The translations under genes were made by a program, and so were the position numbers. From positions 3,410,001-3,474,000 of the forward strand of contig OY744472.1 of NCBI GenBank assembly GCA_963556145.1: a DNA stretch of 64,000 bases, read 5' to 3'. The DNA comes from Hygrocybe punicea (taxonomy: Eukaryota; Basidiomycota; Agaricomycetes; Agaricales; Hygrophoraceae). The notes below the pieces were generated by a model, which made no database searches, was not told the DNA's origin, and saw only the letters and a list, made by a program, of their open reading frames with translations. Shown in pieces: positions 58,561-64,000 of this stretch (position 1 is the stretch's first letter; every line of letters starts with the position of its first letter).

Positions 58561-58713
58561 TCTTGGTCTTTTTCTCGACAACGGTCGGATGTAGTGGTGA
58601 CGTGTGATGGGTGTCGATATCATTTAACTTTCGAACACCCAGGGGGTGAGCTTAACTGGTTGGGGGGCGAATTCTTCGGCGGACGTTGGTTAATTCGTGA
58701 CTACCCCTTGTAA
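58561..58713 (+). pseudogene. In-frame continuation of the H3-tail/PHD gene after TGA
   Basis: Fifty codons in the same frame, including VVVTCDGCRYHLTFEHPGG, which supplies the second CxxC pair expected after QCSKC to complete a zinc site. The frame closes at TAA 58711-58713. This indicates an ancestral stop downstream of the present TGA. Confidence 0.55.
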
Positions 58714-58904
58714 TGTCTTGAAAAAAAAAAATTTACTTCAAATATTTACATTGTTTTTTTTTTTACTTCAAATTCATATCACACTTCATGCCACAGTGAG
58801 AATCTCATTCATTTAGACCACCGCCGACTCGACTAGACCCGCGGCATTCCATTCACATTGAAAACGAGAAGTGGGGGGCCCAGTCCCACCACCTTGCCCC
58901 TCTG

Positions 58905-59358
58905 TGTTTAACCCCCAACCCCCATACACTTGGATCTCGAACGGGGTGCCGGGACGGGTAAGAGTCTGTGTGGGGCTAAGTTATTAGTCTCCGAGTGACG
59001 GCGTACAAAGAAATACCAGGAGGGGTGAAAACTCACCACTTCCGTTTGCAGCCGTTTTGCTTGGCTAAGCTTGTCATTCCGGTCGGGAATGGGGTGCCAG
59101 GATGAGTTTGAGCCTGTGTTGGAATAAGTTGGTGGTATCCGAGTGATGTTGTACAAAAAAATTAACGAGGAGGGGGGTGGAAACTCACCAATGACGCTTG
59201 CTGCCGTTCCGCTTGGCTAAGCTTGTCATTCTGGTGGGAACGGGGTGCCGGGATGAGTTTGAGCCTGTGTCGGAATAAGTTGGTGGTATCCGAGTGATGT
59301 TGTACAAAAAAATTAACGAGGAGGGGGGTGGAAACTCACCAATGACGCTTGCTGCCGT
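58905..59358. repeat. 149-bp tandem repeat, three units
   Basis: 'ggnntggggtgccngg' begins units at about 58940, 59088 and 59237. Units 2 and 3 are nearly identical. On the minus strand each unit includes a G|GTGAGT-type donor next to short open frames, so it may derive from an exon-intron segment. The gypsy LTR begins inside the third unit after 'gctgccgt'. Confidence 0.8.
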
Positions 59359-59514
59359 TGGAGTGGTACCGAGGACGCTCAAGGGATCACTACGGAATCG
59401 GGGTCTGGATGGGATGATGGAATGGGACGACTCTCGCTACAACAGGAAATGACTACATAAGGAGATCCAACCGTGGGACCTGGGTCACGTGATGGCCCAG
59501 GTACAACTACTACA
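59359..59514 (-). repeat. Gypsy 3' LTR
   Basis: 156 bp, plus strand TGGAGTGGTACCGAGG...CAACTACTACA, with a GGTCACGTGA box. Same length and layout as the LTRs of the short element at 21772-23659. Confidence 0.75.
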
Positions 59515-59548
59515 AGTACCCCCCTCCTCTTTAGCAACGTCCTCGTTG

Positions 59549-62500
59549 CTAGGGAACAACCTCCTCATCACGAGTCGCGTCTGGGTCAGCCTCCTGGCCA
59601 ATCCTCTCTGGATCCAAACTAGGCTCATCGGTGTCGGTGCTGCGCGGTCGAATGCTCTCGGCATGCGCCAACCTGGTGCCTGCCCTGGGCTCGAAGGTTC
59701 GAAGTCGGCGGGTGTTGAAGGTACCTGGTAGGGCAATGCCCTCCAGGGTTTCCAGGGAGTAGGAATTGCGTATTCGGGCTACGATGCGGCGGGGCACGGA
59801 CCAGCGTGGTAGTAGTTTGCGTTCACTAGAGTAGACATTGATCAGGTCACTGCGATATACTTGTACTAGCTGGCCAGATTTAAATATAACTTCTCTGGGG
59901 GCGTGTTGGAGGACCCTGGCGTCGAAAATTGCCTTGCGGTTTGCTGCGTGGTCCACGGCGCAAGCGTGACCGTCTAACCGCTGTTGCTCCGCGTAAGCGA
60001 GGTGAATTGCTATTGCAGTGTCTGTGGGTAGTGGGGTGGCTTCGGGGTCGTCTGGGGCTCGGGAGTTCACTGCTAAACCGAATAGTAACTCATTCGGGGA
60101 AAATTTTAGTGATGGAAGGATTCTATCAGATAAAGCTTTCACCGCAGCATCCAAATGTTGGGGCCAATTTTTTGGGATGTCGTTGACGGCCATTAGCTCA
60201 TACTCATCCTCTCCGAGTCCGGGAGCGCACAGTCATTTAAGGGTGTTCAGGAGTATCTTGTTTGATCCTTCTATGAGTCCATTGATCCAGGGGGAGTACG
60301 CGGCTACGACATGGTGTTTAGTTCGGACACTAGCACAGTAGTTTCGCACCACGTCGCAGTCAAAGTGGGAACCTCCGTCGGTCATGAATACCGTGGGTGC
60401 GACGAATGCATTGTTGATTCGTTCCAAGCTTTCCACGGTGGCTTTTCCCGTGGCGGATTTGATCTTGAACGCGAATAGTTTCCTGGAGAATACGTCAGCG
60501 TAGAGGCCTATCTTTGTGTACCCACCCTTTCCCGTCGGCATAGAGGTGTAGTCGCCTACGAGCAGCTTGAAAGGCTGGCTCCTGACGATTGGTCGGAGTA
60601 GGGCGTGGACGTGGGTGGTCCCGAAGTTCTTGCACCGCCCGCACTGGCGTATCGCCGTTGTTATTGATGCGTCGAGGAATGGGGTGCATATTTTGTCCAA
60701 CAGCTGCATTTTGATTAAGTCGCGTCCCATGTGGGTTTTGTCGTGCTCCAATTTGGCGAGCGCCGTCGCCTCCGCTTTGGTGACGCACTCTCGGCGTGGT
60801 GTGGCCCTCGCGGGTGTGGGATTGCCCAGCTTCCACAGGCGTCCCTCCTCGATGAAGAAGTCTCTTGCTCGGTGGGTCGCGCGTCGTTTGTCACGCTCAG
60901 ATGGGTTGTCGGGGTTGTCGAGTAAGGCATCTATGATCTCGACGAACACGAGTTCGTCTTGGAAGCGGTTGCGTAGCGATTGGTGGGTGTCAGGGGTGGC
61001 ATCAGTTAACGTGAAGAGGTCGTAGGCGAGGCCGCGTGAGACCTCCCAGTCTGGTGAAACAGACCAGCTGCTCCCGTCCCCCGGTATCCTCGGGAGCTCT
61101 TCGTCTTTGCGGCTGAGTGCATCGCCCACGAGGTTCACTCTGCCCGGAATGTGGCGGACGTCGGTTATCTGGTGGGCTAGCACCCCGTCTCTCCAGCGTG
61201 CGTGGGTAGCGTTAAGGTCAGTGCTGTTTAGAACGTCACGCAGGGCCTGGCAATCCGTCTCCAGTTCGACGGGGAACCCCAAATGATGTTGTCAAATTTG
61301 TCCAGCGCAAACTTGAGGGCCGCAAATTCGAGCAGGAATGGCTTGTAGCGTTCTTCAGCGGTGGAGGTGCGTTTAGAGGCGTATGCGATGGGGTGTAGGC
61401 TTGTTATTACTTTGCCACCGGGTCATGTTACGCTCATCCTCTGGGAGAGGACTGCTCCGAAACCCTCTTTGCAGCCGTCCGTCGTGACGATGAAGGGCGT
61501 TCCGTCGAACCGCGGCGCTGAGAGAACTGGGTTAGTGGTGAGGACTGTCTTCAAGTCGAGAAAACACTTCTTGTGTTTTTCGGTCCATCTATTGGCAAGC
61601 TTGACGCCTCTCAGCGCTGCGCGATATGCTGATTTCCCGGCGTTTTTCGGTATGTCGGCGGAGCGTAGGAGGTCGGACAGTGGCTGCGCGAGCTTGGCGT
61701 AGCCCTGAATGAGATCTCTGAAGTATCCCGTTAAGCCGAGGAAGCTGGAGAGGGCGAGAAGGTCCGGTGGTGCCCTCCAATCGACCACGGCGGTGACTTT
61801 GGTCTCGTCGGCTTGGACACCGTCGGGTCCGACTTTGGATCCTGCAAATATAATTTCTGTCATGAAGAATTTTGACTTTTTCGCTGATAGGGATAGGCCT
61901 GTCTCGCGGACCCTTTGAAAGAAGCGCCGTGTGCGCTCTAGCATCTCGTCGAAGTCATCCCCAGCTGTTCCGCCATCGTCCACGAAAAGTTCGAGCTGCA
62001 AAGTTGTGAGTATGTCTCCGAGGGCCTGGGCTGTGGTGTGTGCAAAGGTTGAGGGGGCGCCGGTGAGGCCGAAGGGCATCCGTTTTTGTGTGAAGAAGCC
62101 GCGACCTTCGATGTAGAATGCTAAATACGGCCTGCTTTCCTGAGGGATGACGACTGCGTAGAAGCCCGACGCGAAGTCGAAGCCATGCACCCACCTGTGT
62201 CCGCTTAGGCGTTGCTGTTTTGCGCGGATGTCGCCCTGCGGCATCGGAAACACTTCCGTTACATTGTTTAGTGCTTTGTAGTTTTGGCAGAACCGCCACT
62301 TCGCGGGTTTTGTGGTTTCCGGGGGTGGTGTTTCGGGTGGCTGTCGTGGTTCTAGGTCGTGCGGTGGTGGGAATCCGTGGGCGGCGCATTCCTCGTTGAC
62401 CCGGTACTGCAGTTCCTCCATTGGGAGTCCTGGGCCATCGTAGGCTTTGTGTCCCAGGGCGATGGGTGAGGCGCATTTCACGTCCTCCGGTCGTATTGGT

Positions 62501-64000
62501 TCTATGATGTCGGCGGCCAACAACTCGTCTATGGTTTTGTTGAGGAACTCGCGTTGTGCTACGTTGAACTGCCGTTGTCGAGGTACCCGTTTTGGGAACA
62601 CTGTGTTGGGAGGTATGTGTATTCGGTGTTCAGCGCCGGGGACAGGGCTCACCTCGCTCACGGATAGAGCGAAACAGTCCGCGAACTCGCGAAGCAGGTC
62701 TTCCGTTTGTGTTCGTTGGGTGGGGGTGAGGTCGTGTCCGAGTTTAACGTTGGCCAGTACTGCTTCGACGCGCTCTTTCTTGAATGGGTGAGTTTTCCTG
62801 GTGAAGATTGATTTATCTGCGTCCAAGTCGACCTCCGGTTGCATGTCTCCGATGTCGTCGTCGTCCTGTTGGCAGTGTTCCTGGGTAGTATAGATCGGTT
62901 GGCTTGGTACTGGCTTGGGCGGGCGTTCGGGCGTCGTGTGGGTTGTGGGCTGTGGCGGTGCGTGGTCAAACGAGGTGGTTCTTCTGCGTCGGTCGCGGCG
63001 TCCCTTGCGGCGGCTCGTCCGTTCCTGAGTTTTCTCAACGCCGTCTATGTCGCATTCGAGCTGTGCGGTTCTCGATGGGCCAGCCGGGTGTCTCGGCATG
63101 CGGTATCCTTGGAGTTCGGGTGGTAGGTATGCGGACCTGTTGTTTGCCCGATCGAGCGTTTCGCCCAGGATCGTATCCTCGAGTCTGGCGAGCGGAGCGA
63201 ACGCGTTGCGGGAACGGGTATGTGTTTTTCCTTCTTTACTGGGCGGTTCGTCGTTCACTAGGCTGGTGGGTATTTGTGGGTATCCATGTTCGCGGCGCCA
63301 AGATAGGCCGACCCCTGCGGCGATTGGTCTCGGTGTTAGGGCTGCTGCTTGAAGGGTGTCGCTTAGTGTCGTTGTAGCTGGGTGGGTTTGGGGTGGTTGG
63401 GGGTCATCGTTGGTGTTGTTGTCGTTTAGTATCTTCTTCCAGCCACCGTTGTGTGGTACGCTCAGCGTGTCGTCTTCGTAGTTGTGGATGGCCCTATATT
63501 GCTGGAGCAATGGCTTCCCAAATAGGAGTGACCAATTGCCTCCGCTTGGGAATACCTCGAACGTAGCGCGTCTGTGCAGTCCGTCGAGGTCTACGTCGCC
63601 GGTCCATTGGCCCTGCGATGGTATTTTGGCTCCATTCGCCATACGTAGCGTCATGCGCGATGGGAACAGTGCGCCGAGCCGGTCTCTGTACTTTTTGTAT
63701 GTTGACGTGCACATGGAGTTTACCATGGCCCCGTCGTCGAACAGACTGTTTATTCTGTAAGGAATTCCTTGTGGGCCTCGGAGGCTTATTGGGTGGATGA
63801 ATGGTTTCGCTGGTAGAGCGTCTCTCTCAATCACATACGGGTCAATGGTCTCGTGTTTGGGTATATGGTACACGGTGTTCGTACTGACTAGGGGGTCTGT
63901 GTCCGTATGCGCAGTTGTATTGAGGGGGCTCATCCGTGTGTCCCCGACCCATCCCGTACTTTGGTCGGGGACCTGCGTGTCCGCCTGGTGATTTTGTTGG
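59549..64000 (-). pseudogene. Gypsy polyprotein (protease, RT, RNase H, integrase) with broken frame
   Basis: From the N-terminal side: a retropepsin-like motif with DDGAMVN in place of the usual DTGA; reverse transcriptase with MPFGLTGAPSTF and catalytic FVDD; RNase H (TTDGCKEGFGAVLSQ, then ETDCQALRD); integrase with an H...H...CGRC zinc site and DDE residues in LLVGDYTSMP, MTDGGSHFD and NGLIEGSN; and a C-terminal integrase tail ending at 59549 with RRLRTFEPR. No chromodomain is visible. Damage: TGA at 61425-61423; loss of one base near 61280, where TGGGG should be followed by one more base; and TGA at 60235-60233, after LLNTLK, where CGA would read on. Each break is small, so the copy is young. 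The frame is open upstream of ATG 63933 to the window edge. Confidence 0.93.

Larger units (their letters stand above)
59359..64000 (-). mobile_element. Ty3/gypsy LTR retrotransposon, truncated by window end
   Basis: Minus-strand element. The 3' LTR is 59359-59514 and a polypurine tract (AAAGAGGAGGGGGG) lies just inside it. The polyprotein runs from 59549 past 63933 to the window edge with the frame still open, so Gag, primer site and 5' LTR are outside. Base composition is richer in G+C than the neighbouring AT-rich elements. Confidence 0.93.

Noticed and set aside
49489..58713. A KDZ-type transposase next to the TET/JBP-like gene
   Set aside because: Such transposases are known neighbours of fungal TET/JBP genes, but no frame in the window shows one.

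Overview
The window is eukaryotic and fungal. Genes carry many short spliceosomal introns (roughly 35-60 nt, GT...AG), there is no operon structure, and the gene and transposon content points to a mushroom-forming basidiomycete (Agaricomycetes). That inference rests on a Helitron with a ubiquitin-protease-like tail, a TET/JBP-like 2-oxoglutarate dioxygenase, a histone-H3-tail/PHD protein and several lineage-restricted unknown families that I recognise only from memory of such genomes. No species call is possible from sequence alone.

Layout. 0-1.8 kb: helicase part of a Helitron, cut by an inserted element. 1.8-9.1 kb: a pile of non-autonomous elements with a hairpin at one end, several carrying G/C-skewed tandem arrays with ~147-152 bp units. 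9.9-11.0 kb: decayed paralogue of unknown gene 'B', next to a tRNA-like sequence. 11.15-18.26 kb: a Ty1/copia element on the minus strand with identical 212-bp LTRs, itself hit by a hairpin-end element. 18.26-21.14 kb: remains of a divergent gene pair (B truncated, minus strand; A broken, plus strand). 21.77-23.66 kb: a short non-autonomous LTR element. 24.6-33 kb: hairpin-end elements, two foldback elements, tandem arrays and a Helitron protease fragment. 33.0-35.25 kb: hAT transposase relic plus another hairpin-end element. 35.26-36.88 kb: an intact seven-exon gene of unknown function. 37.5-40.0 kb: hairpin-end element with two arrays. 40.4-48.2 kb: a near-complete Helitron (Rep, PIF1-like helicase, USP-like protease) with two frame breaks. 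49.5-58.7 kb: the most gene-like island: unknown gene A (minus), unknown gene B (plus), a TET/JBP-like dioxygenase (minus) and a protein with an H3-tail-like start, a PHD-like finger and a caspase-like region (plus). 58.9-64 kb: a 149-bp tandem repeat into which a Ty3/gypsy element (minus) has inserted; it runs off the window end.

How the parts relate. The 49.5-58.7 kb island combines a candidate 5-methylcytosine oxidase with a chromatin-reader-like protein and a divergent A-B pair whose partners recur, broken, at 18-21 kb and 9.9-11 kb. This looks like a chromatin-related cassette that spreads or duplicates with transposons. Several transposon and gene copies end in in-frame TGA codons that a single C-to-T change from CGA would explain, compatible with cytosine methylation and deamination in the same genome.

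Exon limits below were set by hand from splice consensus and reading-phase agreement. Element limits are from repeat-to-repeat comparison inside the window.
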